Below are positions 26,193 to 34,141 of a stretch of 64,000 nucleotides of DNA, piece after piece. Every line of letters begins with the position of its first letter. Positions within the stretch are counted from its first letter, which is position 1. Under the pieces are notes generated by a model. The model saw only the letters and a list, made by a program, of their open reading frames with translations. It was not told the origin of the DNA and ran no database searches. Source of the DNA: Rhizobium herbae (GTDB taxonomy: Bacteria > Pseudomonadota > Alphaproteobacteria > Rhizobiales > Rhizobiaceae); assembly GCF_017873135.1 (NCBI RefSeq), contig NZ_JAGGJV010000009.1, forward strand, positions 62,001 to 126,000, in the 5' to 3' direction. Both the position numbers and the translations under genes were made by a program.

Positions 26193-26210
26193 ATTTCGCA
26201 GTTGCGAAAT
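26193..26210. promoter_or_regulatory. Perfect 18-bp palindrome
   Basis: ATTTCGCA (26193-26200), GT, TGCGAAAT (26203-26210). It lies 93 bases before the 89-aa gene at 26303 and has no other gene nearby, so it is a likely dimeric regulator site in that gene's promoter. It does not match a regulator box I know. Confidence 0.45.
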
Positions 26211-26302
26211 TGACTCGTGCGGATTTTCATCTCAACCTGCGCATGCCGGATCGACGGCGTGCCACTGAGTCCGGGGGCCGGTGGCTGAAACGGGAGAGAG
26301 CA

Positions 26303-26572
26303 ATGGAAGCATTATTGCCTATCATCACGCAATTGATCGCCGGCGCCGCTGGCGGCAACGCAGCTGGAGCGGTTCTCAAGCAACAGGCACTCAGCGTCGT
26401 TGTGCGCACGATCGTCGGTGCGATCGGCGGCCTTGGCGGCGGATTTCTCGTTCAGATGCTGGGCGGCGAAGCCGCTGCGGCTGGGCTCATCACCCAGGCC
26501 ATCGGCGGACTTGTCGGCGGTGGCGTGCTCACCGGTCTTGCAGGTCTGGTGCTGGGCGGAAAGAGAGCCTGA
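26303..26572 (+). CDS. Small glycine/alanine-rich membrane protein
   Basis: An 89-residue protein composed almost entirely of small hydrophobic residues: MEALLPIITQLIAGAAGGNAAGAVLKQQ, then two glycine-rich hydrophobic segments (TIVGAIGGLGGGFLVQML and ITQAIGGLVGGGVLTGLAGLVLGG) and a KRA tail. The repeated GxxxG spacing suggests tightly packed helices. GGGAGAGAG precedes the ATG. A perfect 18-bp palindrome sits in the upstream region and an intrinsic terminator follows, so it is an independent unit. I recall similar short proteins as conserved hypotheticals in rhizobia; no function is proposed. Confidence 0.75.
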   Translation: MEALLPIITQLIAGAAGGNAAGAVLKQQALSVVVRTIVGAIGGLGGGFLVQMLGGEAAAAGLITQAIGGLVGGGVLTGLAGLVLGGKRA

Positions 26573-26630
26573 ACCATTTCGCGCGGTCCGGACCCGGTCG
26601 CGCTCATTTAGCCTGGCTGAATATCAAACG

Positions 26631-26660
26631 AAAAGGCGGCCCATGAGCCGCCTTTTTTTT
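26631..26660. terminator. Bidirectional intrinsic terminator
   Basis: AAAAGGCGGC, a CCATGA loop and GCCGCC followed by eight T residues, between a plus-strand small membrane-protein gene and the minus-strand ilvE. The A run on the left provides the T tract for the opposite direction. Confidence 0.88.
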
Positions 26661-26681
26661 AACTCGGACAAGGATAGCCGC

Positions 26682-27572
26682 TTATTCCGCCGCCGCCGCC
26701 ACAGGGTAGACTTCCTTCATATAGTCGTTCATCAGCGTTTCGGAAATCGTCGCCGGTTTGAACGTATAAGGGCCGATCTCGGAGACCGGCGTGACTTCCG
26801 CGGCGGAGCCGGTCAGGAAGCATTCGGAGAAGCCCGCAAGCTCCTCCGGCATGATCGCCCGCTCGACCACCTGGTATCCGCGGCGCCTGGCGAGTTCGAT
26901 GACCGTCTGGCGAGTGATGCCGTTGAGGAAACAATCCGGCACCGGCGTGTGGATGACGCCGTCCTTGACGAAGAAGATGTTGGCGCCGGTCGCTTCGGCG
27001 ACCTGACCGCGATAATCGAGCATCATCGCATCCGCATACCCCTTGGCTTCCGCGGCGTGCTTGGAAATGGTGCAGATCATGTAGAGGCCGGCGGCCTTCG
27101 AGGCGCAGGGCGCGGTCTTCGGATCGGGGCGGCGATATTCGGCGATGTCGAGGCGGATGCCCTTGAGCTTTTCGGCCGGATTGAAATAGCTGCCCCACTG
27201 CCAGATGGCGATGGAAACGTTGATGCGGTTGTTCTGGGCGGAGATGCCCATCATTTCCGAGCCGCGCCATGCGATGGGGCGAACATAGGCATCGGAAAAG
27301 CCCTGACGCTTGAGAAGCTCTACCGTGGCGGCGTCCAGTTCGGCAACGGAATAGGGAACGGAGAATCCAAGGATTTCGGCCGACTTGTGCAGGCGCTGAT
27401 TGTGTTCGGTCAGCTTGAAGATGCGCCCGCCATAGGCGCGCTCGCCTTCGAAGACGGCGCTGGCATAATGAAGACCGTGGGTGAGTACGTGGATCTTCGC
27501 ATCCTTCCAGTCGACGAACTCGCCGTTGAACCAGATCTGACCGTCCAACTGATCAAAAGGAACTGCTGCCAT
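26682..27572 (-). CDS. ilvE: Branched-chain amino-acid aminotransferase
   Basis: A 296-residue fold-type IV PLP enzyme that performs the last step of valine, leucine and isoleucine synthesis and the first step of their breakdown. The start MAAVPFDQLDGQIWFNGEFVDWKDAKIHVLTHGLHYASAVFEGERAYGG is the rhizobial IlvE N-terminus. The catalytic lysine is in SKAAGLYMICTISKHAAEAKG, and the C-terminal loop FLTGSAAEVTPVSEIG binds the cofactor phosphate. The frame remains open to 27620, but the extra 16 residues are not family-like. Divergent from petP, with a prominent inverted repeat in the shared region. Confidence 0.94.
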   Translation of the reverse strand: MAAVPFDQLDGQIWFNGEFVDWKDAKIHVLTHGLHYASAVFEGERAYGGRIFKLTEHNQRLHKSAEILGFSVPYSVAELDAATVELLKRQGFSDAYVRPIAWRGSEMMGISAQNNRINVSIAIWQWGSYFNPAEKLKGIRLDIAEYRRPDPKTAPCASKAAGLYMICTISKHAAEAKGYADAMMLDYRGQVAEATGANIFFVKDGVIHTPVPDCFLNGITRQTVIELARRRGYQVVERAIMPEELAGFSECFLTGSAAEVTPVSEIGPYTFKPATISETLMNDYMKEVYPVAAAAE

Positions 27573-27763
27573 CGTCTCATCCCTGGGCGTCCATACGCCA
27601 TTCTTTGTGTTGATTGTCATCCCTGTTCCACTTTATCGGCAAACGCGAAGCAGGGAAATCCGCTATTGTGATTTTGGATTGGAGATCGGCGCGGCGCGGC
27701 CTATCTTCAAGGATAGGATGGCGCCGGGTGTTCGCCCTTCTGCGACCAGTGGCTTACCAATAG

Positions 27764-27800
27764 CGAAAAAATATGTCAATATAACTGACATATTTTTTCG
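27764..27800. promoter_or_regulatory. 15-bp perfect inverted repeat upstream of petP
   Basis: CGAAAAAATATGTCA (27764-27778) and TGACATATTTTTTCG (27786-27800) around a seven-base AT spacer. The core TATGTCA-N7-TGACATA lies 42 bases before the GTG start of a MarR gene. It has the size and symmetry of a MarR-family operator and probably also covers the petP promoter. Because the T runs are on the plus-strand side, a terminator for a minus-strand transcript is unlikely to be its main role. Confidence 0.7.
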
Positions 27801-27842
27801 AATGTTTCGTAGAATGCATTGCAATTGAAAGGAAATGACTGC

Positions 27843-28328
27843 GTGGCAGGACAGCCGAACCAGAAAGCCGAACAGGACGCATCCGCGGCCGGGACAGACA
27901 CCATAGAAGCGGTGGATTTTGAAATCATCGAGCTGTTCTTCTTTGCCTATCGGGATTTTACCTCGGATCCCGACGTGATTCTCGAAAAGCGCGGCTTCGG
28001 ACGTGCCCATCATCGCGTCCTGCATTTTGTCGATCGTGAACCCGGCATGACCGTTGCCGACCTGCTCGATACCCTGCGGATCACCAAGCAGAGCCTTGCT
28101 CGCGTTTTGAAGCAGCTCATCGATTCAGGGTATATTCACCAAGTTGCCGGGCCGGAGGATCGCAGGCAGCGCAAGCTCTATACAACGAAGGAAGGCAAGA
28201 CGCTCGCAAGAGCCTTGGCCGAGCCACAATCGCGGCGCATCGCCGACGCCATGGCCAAGACCGGTCCCGGCGCGCGGGAACTGGTCAAGCGCTTCCTGGC
28301 AGGCATGAAGAATGCCGACGACAATTGA
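27843..28328 (+). CDS. petP: MarR-family regulator PetP/LdtR-like
   Basis: A 161-residue winged-helix regulator. GTG at 27843 is preferred over ATG at 27819 because AAAGGA lies nine bases before it and nothing precedes the ATG. The MarR domain runs from about residue 28 to 150: helix FEIIELFFFAYRDFTSDPDVILEKRGFGRAHHRVLHFV, recognition region LLDTLRITKQSLARVLKQLIDSGYI, and wing VAGPEDRRQRKLYTTKEG. The order MarR, OmpR-type regulator, kinase matches the petP-petR locus first described in Rhodobacter capsulatus; the Liberibacter relative LdtR controls cell-wall and stress genes. A perfect 15-bp inverted repeat directly upstream suggests autoregulation. Confidence 0.82.
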   Translation: MAGQPNQKAEQDASAAGTDTIEAVDFEIIELFFFAYRDFTSDPDVILEKRGFGRAHHRVLHFVDREPGMTVADLLDTLRITKQSLARVLKQLIDSGYIHQVAGPEDRRQRKLYTTKEGKTLARALAEPQSRRIADAMAKTGPGARELVKRFLAGMKNADDN

Positions 28329-28380
28329 AAATCCCGGCCCGCGGGGGCCGGCCTATGCGAGATGACAGGGCATACGACAG

Positions 28381-29082
28381 ATGATAAAGACGACGAGGAT
28401 CGACGACGATGCCGCCCATCTGCTGGTTGTGGATGACGACCGCCGTATCCGCGATCTTCTCAACCGCTATCTGATGGAAAAGGGATTCCGCGTGACCACC
28501 GCCGCGGATGCCGGCGAAGCACGCCGCAAGCTCGAGGGCATCGACTACGACCTGTTGATCGTCGACGTGATGATGCCCGGCGAAACCGGCATCTCGCTGA
28601 CCCAGAGCCTGCGCAAGGTCAAGACGGTGCCGGTGATCATGCTGACCGCGCTGGCGGAATCGAATGCTCGCATCGAGGGCCTGGAAGCCGGTGCCGACGA
28701 TTACCTGCCCAAACCCTTCGATCCGCGTGAACTGGTGCTGCGCATCAACAATATCCTCAGACGCAACGCGCCGATAAAGGCACCCAAGGTGGAGCAGGTG
28801 ATTTTCGGCCCCTTCACATTTTCCGTCGTGCGCAAGGAGCTCCGGCGTGGCGCCGATCATATCCGGCTGACCGATCGCGAGCAGGAGATCATGATGCTGT
28901 TTTCGCAGCGCGCCGGCGAGACCATCCCGCGCCATGAACTGGTCAGCGACGATGCCGAGGTCGGCGAGCGAACCATCGACGTCCAGATCAACCGCCTGCG
29001 CCGCAAGATCGAGGACGACCCCTCGAATCCCGTCTGGCTCCAGACGGTGCGCGGCATCGGCTACCGACTGAGCGTGGACTAG
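28381..29082 (+). CDS. petR: OmpR-family response regulator PetR
   Basis: A 233-residue two-component regulator. The receiver domain (about 13-125) has the acidic pocket LLVVDDDRRIRD, phospho-acceptor Asp62 in LLIVDVMMPGETG, the conserved threonine in VIMLTALAE and the lysine in DDYLPKPFDPREL. The C-terminal winged helix (about 135-233) ends QINRLRRKIEDDPSNPVWLQTVRGIGYRLSVD. It lies 52 bases after petP and 16 bases before a histidine-kinase gene, so the three form an operon. In R. capsulatus PetR is needed for cytochrome bc1 expression or viability; the target in this organism is not shown by the sequence. Confidence 0.9.
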   Translation: MIKTTRIDDDAAHLLVVDDDRRIRDLLNRYLMEKGFRVTTAADAGEARRKLEGIDYDLLIVDVMMPGETGISLTQSLRKVKTVPVIMLTALAESNARIEGLEAGADDYLPKPFDPRELVLRINNILRRNAPIKAPKVEQVIFGPFTFSVVRKELRRGADHIRLTDREQEIMMLFSQRAGETIPRHELVSDDAEVGERTIDVQINRLRRKIEDDPSNPVWLQTVRGIGYRLSVD

Positions 29083-29098
29083 AAAATGACCCGGCTGG

Positions 29099-30487
29099 AT
29101 GGCATCCATGGCGAGCTTTGACATCCTGAGGCGCTACCGCTCGCACACCGCCGACACGCCCTGGAAGCGCGCCCTCCGCTGGCTGCGCCGGCAGCTGCCG
29201 ATGGGACTTTATGCCCGCTCGCTGCTGATCGTCATTATCCCGATGGTGCTGTTGCAGTCGGTCGTCGCCTTCGTCTTCATGGAGCGGCACTGGCAGCTCG
29301 TCACCCAGCGATTGTCGCGGGCCGTCACCGGCGATATCGCCGCCGTCATCGACCTGATCGACGCGATGCCGACCAGCGACTATTCCGACATCGTCCGCAT
29401 CGCCCGCGAGCGGCTGAACCTCAGCGTCTCCATCGAGCCCGATGGCGAATTGCCGGCACCGCGGCCGAAACCATTTTTCGAAATCCTCGACCAGATCCTC
29501 AGCGAGGAGATTTCCGACCAGATCCGCAAGCCGTTCTGGATCGACACGGTCGGCAATTCCGATCTTGTCGAAGTCCGCATCAAGCTCGACGATCGGCGCA
29601 TCCTGCGCGTCTATGCCCGTCGCAGCCAGGCCTATGCCTCCAACACCCATATCTTCATCGTCTGGATGGTCGGTGCCTCGCTGGTGCTTTTGACGATCGC
29701 CATATTGTTCCTGCGCGGGCAGATCCGGCCGATCCTGACGCTTGCCAAGGCAGCCGAAAGCTTTGGCAAGGGGCAGAAGATCGACGATTTTTCGCCACGC
29801 GGCGCCGACGAAATCCGCCGTGCCGGCCTTGCCTTCATCCAGATGCGCGAGCGCATCGAGCGTCAGATCGAGCAGCGCACGGCCATGCTGACCGGCGTCA
29901 GCCACGACCTGCGCACCATCCTCACCCGCTTCAAGCTGCAGCTGGCGCTGGCCGGCGACAGCGCCGATCTCGATAACCTCAACCAGGACGTCGAGGACAT
30001 GCAGAGCATGCTGGAGGGCTACCTCGCCTTCGCCCGCGGCGAAGCGGAGGAAGATGTCGGGCAATTGAAGCTCAGCGACCTGATGAACCGGCTGACGCTG
30101 GAAGCCGAACTGCAGGGCAAGACAGTGACAACGTCCGTCGAGGGCGACGACAATGTCCGCGTCCGCCCCAATGCGTTTACCCGTCTGGTCGCCAACCTGG
30201 CGTCCAATGCCTACCGATATGCCAACACCGTTCATATCGACACCAAGCACAGCACCAAATGGCTGACGGTCACGGTCGATGACGACGGTCCCGGTATTCC
30301 CGAACGTTCGCGCGACGACGTCTTCAAGCCGTTCTTCCGGCTGGACGAGGCCCGCAATCTCGACAGTTCCGGCACAGGCCTCGGTCTTGCCATCGCTCGC
30401 GACATCGCACGAAGCCACGGCGGCAATGTCACGCTGTCGGATAGTCCGATGGGAGGATTGCGGGCGGTGGTGCGGGTACCGGCTTGA
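29099..30487 (+). CDS. EnvZ-like histidine kinase, cognate of PetR
   Basis: A 462-residue membrane sensor kinase. Two transmembrane helices (about 40-62 and 182-205) flank a periplasmic domain of about 115 residues. HAMP follows, then the phospho-acceptor His269 in GVSHDLRTILTRFKLQLAL. The ATPase domain has N-box LVANLASNAYRYA, G1 VDDDGPGIP and G2 DSSGTGLGLAIARDIARSHGG. In the H-box the usual proline after HDLRT is replaced by isoleucine; this residue affects phosphatase and autokinase balance in EnvZ-type kinases. No strong ribosome site precedes 29099; ATG 29108 with GGATGG in front is an equally good start. Confidence 0.9.
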   Translation: MASMASFDILRRYRSHTADTPWKRALRWLRRQLPMGLYARSLLIVIIPMVLLQSVVAFVFMERHWQLVTQRLSRAVTGDIAAVIDLIDAMPTSDYSDIVRIARERLNLSVSIEPDGELPAPRPKPFFEILDQILSEEISDQIRKPFWIDTVGNSDLVEVRIKLDDRRILRVYARRSQAYASNTHIFIVWMVGASLVLLTIAILFLRGQIRPILTLAKAAESFGKGQKIDDFSPRGADEIRRAGLAFIQMRERIERQIEQRTAMLTGVSHDLRTILTRFKLQLALAGDSADLDNLNQDVEDMQSMLEGYLAFARGEAEEDVGQLKLSDLMNRLTLEAELQGKTVTTSVEGDDNVRVRPNAFTRLVANLASNAYRYANTVHIDTKHSTKWLTVTVDDDGPGIPERSRDDVFKPFFRLDEARNLDSSGTGLGLAIARDIARSHGGNVTLSDSPMGGLRAVVRVPA

Positions 30488-30531
30488 TCGGGCGATCAAC
30501 ACTACCAAATGCGCTGAAAACCGCAGGACGC

Positions 30532-30951
30532 CTACCGCCCAAGGTCTTGCGACTCGGAAAAGACAATCGGTCCCGTTACTGATTGCGTGTATCCCGTGGC
30601 AGTAAACGAGATCGTGCCGCTATCCAGCTCTATCTCGTATTCCCAAAGTTCCACGCCCGCTTTGGGAGCTGGCTTAGGGCCTTTGCGGTGGATGTCGCTG
30701 ATATAGGCAGAGCCGCGGTTCGCATAATCCAGCGCGATCTTCAATCCCGAGATATTGTGGAAAGTCAAAAGGCAGGGAGCGACATCAAAACCGACAAACT
30801 GACCATCACGTTGATGCCATTGGAATATATAATCTAGGTCAATAGTGAGGCTGCAATCGTCCTTCGGCAAGATCAGTGAATACACCCTGGAGTCATGCCA
30901 CCCCATGATGTCAAACTTGGCATCGCTTAAATCGAGATCGTAGACGGTCAT
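30532..30951 (-). CDS. Hypothetical protein, 139 aa
   Basis: A cytosolic protein with no recognised domain. It is rich in beta-forming and aromatic residues (MGWHDSRVYSLILPKDDCSLTIDLDYIFQW) and ends in a strand-rich part with VELWEYEIELDSGTISFTATGYTQSV. The composition is less GC-rich and codons less biased than in the neighbours, which suggests a later acquisition. Single-domain beta proteins of this kind resemble immunity-type orphan proteins, but no toxin partner is adjacent. It follows the phosphatase gene by 56 bases on the same strand and may be read from the same transcript. Confidence 0.65.
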   Translation of the reverse strand: MTVYDLDLSDAKFDIMGWHDSRVYSLILPKDDCSLTIDLDYIFQWHQRDGQFVGFDVAPCLLTFHNISGLKIALDYANRGSAYISDIHRKGPKPAPKAGVELWEYEIELDSGTISFTATGYTQSVTGPIVFSESQDLGR

Positions 30952-31007
30952 TTCTATATCTCTTCAAAAGGTAGCATAGGTTCCAAAACCTCGGATCAGG
31001 AGCCCGC

Positions 31008-31565
31008 TCACCGCGAATAACCGCCGCCCATTCCGCGCCGTGCGTTGAAGCGGTGCCAGGCATCGATGCGCTTCGGATGTTTTTCCCGCATCGCATCGAG
31101 TGGGGCCAGCAAGCGCCCTTCCCTCTGCCAATGGGCATCGAAAATCTCGATGATACGGCGGTTCGGCCAGGGCTTGTTGACGATCGACATCAGAGCCGCG
31201 AACGCATCGTCCTCGCGCCCGGCGCCGAAGCGGTGGGCGAGAATGCCGTAGGCAAACGCTGTGGAGCGGCTGACGCCCGCATGGCAATGGACGACGATGC
31301 GGCTGTCCTGCTGCTCGATGGCAGGAAGAACCGCATCGAAAAATGCCGTTATCGCTTCGGGAAAATGGCCGGTGGCCACTGCGTTCTCCTGGTCACGCAA
31401 CCGCACGACATGGTGTTTTGCCCCCGAGATGCGCGGCACATGCTGTTCGGCGAGTTCCGGATCGAGAAGCGAGACGACATGCGTGGCGGACCAATCGCCG
31501 GCAACCATGGCCGCGTCGCGCAGGCAGGTGACGCGGATGAATTCGCGGACGGCGGCCATATCCAT
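31008..31565 (-). CDS. Tyrosine/dual-specificity phosphatase family protein
   Basis: A 185-residue protein with an intact HCx5R phosphatase loop (VVHCHAGVSRSTAFAYGILAHRFG). The upstream Asp in RLRDQENAV is a candidate general acid. The compact fold and a preceding helix-rich region fit the bacterial tyrosine phosphatase group of unknown targets found in Rhizobiales. The last gene of the ybjN-proC-csaA operon, starting 11 bases after csaA. The start could be 31565 or the internal MAAVREF at 31559. Confidence 0.82.
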   Translation of the reverse strand: MDMAAVREFIRVTCLRDAAMVAGDWSATHVVSLLDPELAEQHVPRISGAKHHVVRLRDQENAVATGHFPEAITAFFDAVLPAIEQQDSRIVVHCHAGVSRSTAFAYGILAHRFGAGREDDAFAALMSIVNKPWPNRRIIEIFDAHWQREGRLLAPLDAMREKHPKRIDAWHRFNARRGMGGGYSR

Positions 31566-31576
31566 CGGATGTATCC

Positions 31577-31918
31577 TTACAAGAGCCGTTTGCCGTTCGG
31601 CACCGGCTTGTCGGTCGCGGCGAGGACGATGGCGCCGGCCTCATCCTCGAAACCGAGCGTCAGCACTTCGGAGCGGAAGGGACCGATCTGGCGTGGCGGG
31701 AAATTGACCACGCCCAGCACCTGCCGGCCGACCAGCGTTTCCGGCGTATAATGCGTGGTGATCTGCGCCGAGGATTTCTTCAGCCCGATCTCCGGCCCGA
31801 AATCGATGACGATCTTGATCGCCGGCTTGCGCGCCTCCGGAAAGGGTGAAGCCTCGATGATCGTGCCGGTGCGAATATCGACCCGCTCGAAATCGGCGTA
31901 GGTGATGGTCTCGGTCAT
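31577..31918 (-). CDS. csaA: CsaA-like tRNA-binding protein
   Basis: A 113-residue OB-fold protein of the CsaA/Trbp111 tRNA-binding type (ITYADFERVDIRTGTIIEASPFPEARKPAIKIVIDFG, then IGLKKSSAQIT and VVNFPPRQIGPFRSEVLTLGFED). CsaA has been described as an export chaperone and as a tRNA-binding dimer. Full length, no fusion to methionyl-tRNA synthetase. It begins 14 bases after the proC stop, in the same operon. Confidence 0.92.
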   Translation of the reverse strand: MTETITYADFERVDIRTGTIIEASPFPEARKPAIKIVIDFGPEIGLKKSSAQITTHYTPETLVGRQVLGVVNFPPRQIGPFRSEVLTLGFEDEAGAIVLAATDKPVPNGKRLL

Positions 31919-31932
31919 GGAGTAATCCCGAA

Positions 31933-32757
31933 TTAGCCAGCCAGTTCTTCCGCCCGCTTGCGGGCTGCGGCAATCGCCTTGTCGAACAGAGGCTGCATGC
32001 CGTCATCGGCCATGAGGATGTTGAGCGCCGCCGCCGTCGTACCGCCCGGGGACGTGACGTTCTGGCGGAGCTTCGAGGCGTCATCGGGGGACTGGTGCAA
32101 CAGTTCACCAGCCCCCGCGACAGTTTCCCGTGCGAGCCGCATGGCAAGGTCCGCCTGAAGACCGGCCTTGCGGCCGGCCTCCGCCATGCACTCGACGAGA
32201 TAAAAGACATAGGCCGGGCCACTACCCGACACGGCAGTGACCGCATCGATATCGGCTTCGGTTTCGACCCATTCGACCGGGCCGGAGACTTTCAGGAGAT
32301 TGTGGACGAGATCGCGCTTTTCAGCGGATACCGCACCATTGGCAAAGGCCCCGGTAACGCCGCGCCCGATCATCGCCGGCGTATTCGGCATGGCACGCAC
32401 CATGGCAGCGTCGCCGAGATGCGATTGCATGAAGGACAGCGTCGTTCCGGCGGCGACCGAAACCACAATCGTCTCAGGCCCGACAAGCCCCCTCAAAGGA
32501 GGAAGCACAGCGCCCATCATCTGCGGTTTGACCGCAAGGAACAGGACGCCGGCTTTCAATCCGGCGGGCGCTGCGGTTTCGTGGCGTGCGCCATTGTCGG
32601 CGATCAGCTTGGCCATGGCAGGCGGCGGACCGGGATCAATCACCAGCAGATCGGCACCGGAGATGCCGCTTTTCAGCCAGCCGGCAAGCATCGCGCCGCC
32701 CATATTGCCGGCACCGACAAGAACGATCGGACCAGCCGCAAGCACAGCCATCGTCAT
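31933..32757 (-). CDS. proC: Pyrroline-5-carboxylate reductase
   Basis: A 274-residue NAD(P)H-dependent enzyme for the last step of proline synthesis. The Rossmann motif is IVLVGAGNMGGAMLAGWL near residue 11, followed by LAVKPQMMGAVL and the substrate-binding VSVAAGTTLSFMQSHLG. The C-terminal catalytic helix carries VTAVSGSGPAYVFYLVECM and TVAGAGELLHQSPDDASKLRQNVTSPGGTT, the ProC signature. Start and upstream gene overlap by four bases (ATGA), so it is translationally coupled to the ybjN-domain gene. Co-transcription with ybjN and csaA is typical of Rhizobiales. Confidence 0.95.
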   Translation of the reverse strand: MTMAVLAAGPIVLVGAGNMGGAMLAGWLKSGISGADLLVIDPGPPPAMAKLIADNGARHETAAPAGLKAGVLFLAVKPQMMGAVLPPLRGLVGPETIVVSVAAGTTLSFMQSHLGDAAMVRAMPNTPAMIGRGVTGAFANGAVSAEKRDLVHNLLKVSGPVEWVETEADIDAVTAVSGSGPAYVFYLVECMAEAGRKAGLQADLAMRLARETVAGAGELLHQSPDDASKLRQNVTSPGGTTAAALNILMADDGMQPLFDKAIAAARKRAEELAG

Positions 32758-33254
32758 GCCTCTCCGACGGTTTCGAACATCACCGCTTCGACCGCGCTCT
32801 GCGCATCGACGCCGGACCAGACGACGAACTGGAAGGCCTGGAAATAGGATTCGCAGGATTCGAGCGCGCTGGAAAGCAGCACCTCGACCTGCTGGTTGGT
32901 CGGCTCGGCGCCGCCGGACAGCAACAGCGACTGGCGGAAGATCACAACGTCTTCCTGGCGCCAGAGATCAAAATGGCCCATCAGCACCTGGCCATTGATA
33001 TGGGAGAGCAGCCGGATCACTTCATTGACGCGGCTTTCGGGAACCTTGATATCGAAGGCGCAGGCAAGATGCAGCGCTTCGAACTCTTCCATCCAGGAGA
33101 AGGAGACATGATAGTCGGTCCACTTGCCCTCGACCGTCATGGCGATTTCGTCTTCGCCCGAGCGCTCGAAGCACCAGTCATTGTTGGCTGCGACGAACTC
33201 GATCATATCGACCGGGTTCGATTGGCGCTCAAGTTCCAGTTCCATCAGGCTCAT
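32754..33254 (-). CDS. YbjN-domain protein
   Basis: A 166-residue cytosolic protein of the YbjN family (MELELERQSNPVDMIEFVAANNDWCFERSGEDEIAMTVEG, then FEALHLACAFDIKVPESR and GHFDLWRQEDVVIFRQSLLLSGG). The family is of type III secretion chaperone-like fold; E. coli YbjN affects motility, biofilm and stress. It is first in the operon with proC, csaA and a phosphatase, and overlaps proC by four bases. The fold is recognisable, the function in alphaproteobacteria is not established. Confidence 0.87.
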   Translation of the reverse strand: MSLMELELERQSNPVDMIEFVAANNDWCFERSGEDEIAMTVEGKWTDYHVSFSWMEEFEALHLACAFDIKVPESRVNEVIRLLSHINGQVLMGHFDLWRQEDVVIFRQSLLLSGGAEPTNQQVEVLLSSALESCESYFQAFQFVVWSGVDAQSAVEAVMFETVGEA

Positions 33255-33690
33255 GCATCACCCCAAAAGTCCCGGTGCAGACATGCGTCGTCGCGTTCAC
33301 ACACGAGGGCAGCAAACTCGAACACCAGAAACGAACACTTATGATTACCGGAAACACGACCATCCTGGCTGACGTACCCTGCCTGGAGCTTGCGTGATCC
33401 GTTTCGAATCATCATTTAAAATCAGTGTATAATGCCGGAGTCCGCATGAAAGCCCCCCGCGTGAAAAATAGCGCCGGTGGTTGTGGATAGGCTCTCTTAA
33501 ATTGATTCAGCCCAGGTTCTTAAACGACTCTGCCGTAAGCATTTTTCGGCAGTGTCCACAGGGTAAAAAATTTATGAAAAATGCCCTTCAGGCAGAGCCA
33601 AAAACCCGGTGCCCTGTGCCGGTCCGGGACGCAGGCGCGGCGGGCGGATCAAAAGCGGCGACGCAATCAACGCCGCCGCTTCGGGAATCG
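33255..33690. other. Intergenic region between ybjN and ubiK, with ubiK terminator
   Basis: Both flanking genes are on the minus strand, so this 436-bp gap holds the ybjN-operon promoter and the end of ubiK's transcript. On the minus strand AAGCGGCG and CGCCGCTT (plus 33674-33681 and 33653-33660) followed by TTTTG form a moderate terminator for ubiK. CTGCCG/CGGCAG around 33530-33550 is a second hairpin. TGTGGA near 33482 and TCCACA near 33555 are an opposed pair. No gene with a ribosome site was found. Confidence 0.5.
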
Positions 33691-33951
33691 TCATTTGCCG
33701 GTTTCTGAAAGGCGCGCTTCAAGGGCTGCGATGCGGGCCAGAAGCGCGTCGTTTTCATCACGCGCCTTGAGCGCCATTTCCCTGACAGCCTCGAACTCCT
33801 CGCGCTTGACAATATCCATGGAATTCAGAAGCCGCTCGCCCTGCGCGCGAAAAACGGTTTCCATTTCCTTGCGGACGCCCTGGGCAGCGCCCGCCGCGTC
33901 CGTCATCAACTTGGCGAAATCATCCAGAATACGGTTTGCGCCTGTGCTCAT
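33691..33951 (-). CDS. ubiK: Accessory factor UbiK-family protein (BMFP/YqiC)
   Basis: An 86-residue amphipathic helical protein with a C-terminal coiled coil: MSTGANRILDDFAKLMTDAAGAAQGVRKEMETVFRAQGERLLNSMDIVKREEFEAVREMALKARDENDALLARIAALEARL. This is the membrane fusogenic protein/UbiK family, an accessory of the ubiquinone-synthesis complex. The frame is open well upstream (to 34209) but the family start is at 33951. Divergent from lgt, a common arrangement in Rhizobiales. Confidence 0.9.
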   Translation of the reverse strand: MSTGANRILDDFAKLMTDAAGAAQGVRKEMETVFRAQGERLLNSMDIVKREEFEAVREMALKARDENDALLARIAALEARLSETGK

Positions 33952-34141
33952 CGTCTTAGGTCTCCGATCCCTATCGTCCCTTGCCCGCATTGCGGACTTG
34001 ACAGAGGAGGTAGGAGGACAAGCGGGCCGATGCAAGGAAAAATACCGGTGATGACCGCCTTTCCTGCAAGCGGCCCGCCTTGACCCTGCCTTGCCGGAGC
34101 GCCATGTTCCGGCAAACAACGGACTGGAATGAAGCAAGACC

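Noticed and set aside
33482-33560. DnaA-box-like TGTGGATA and TCCACA, possible replication origin
   Set aside because: Only two imperfect boxes, no AT-rich unwinding region or origin genes nearby.
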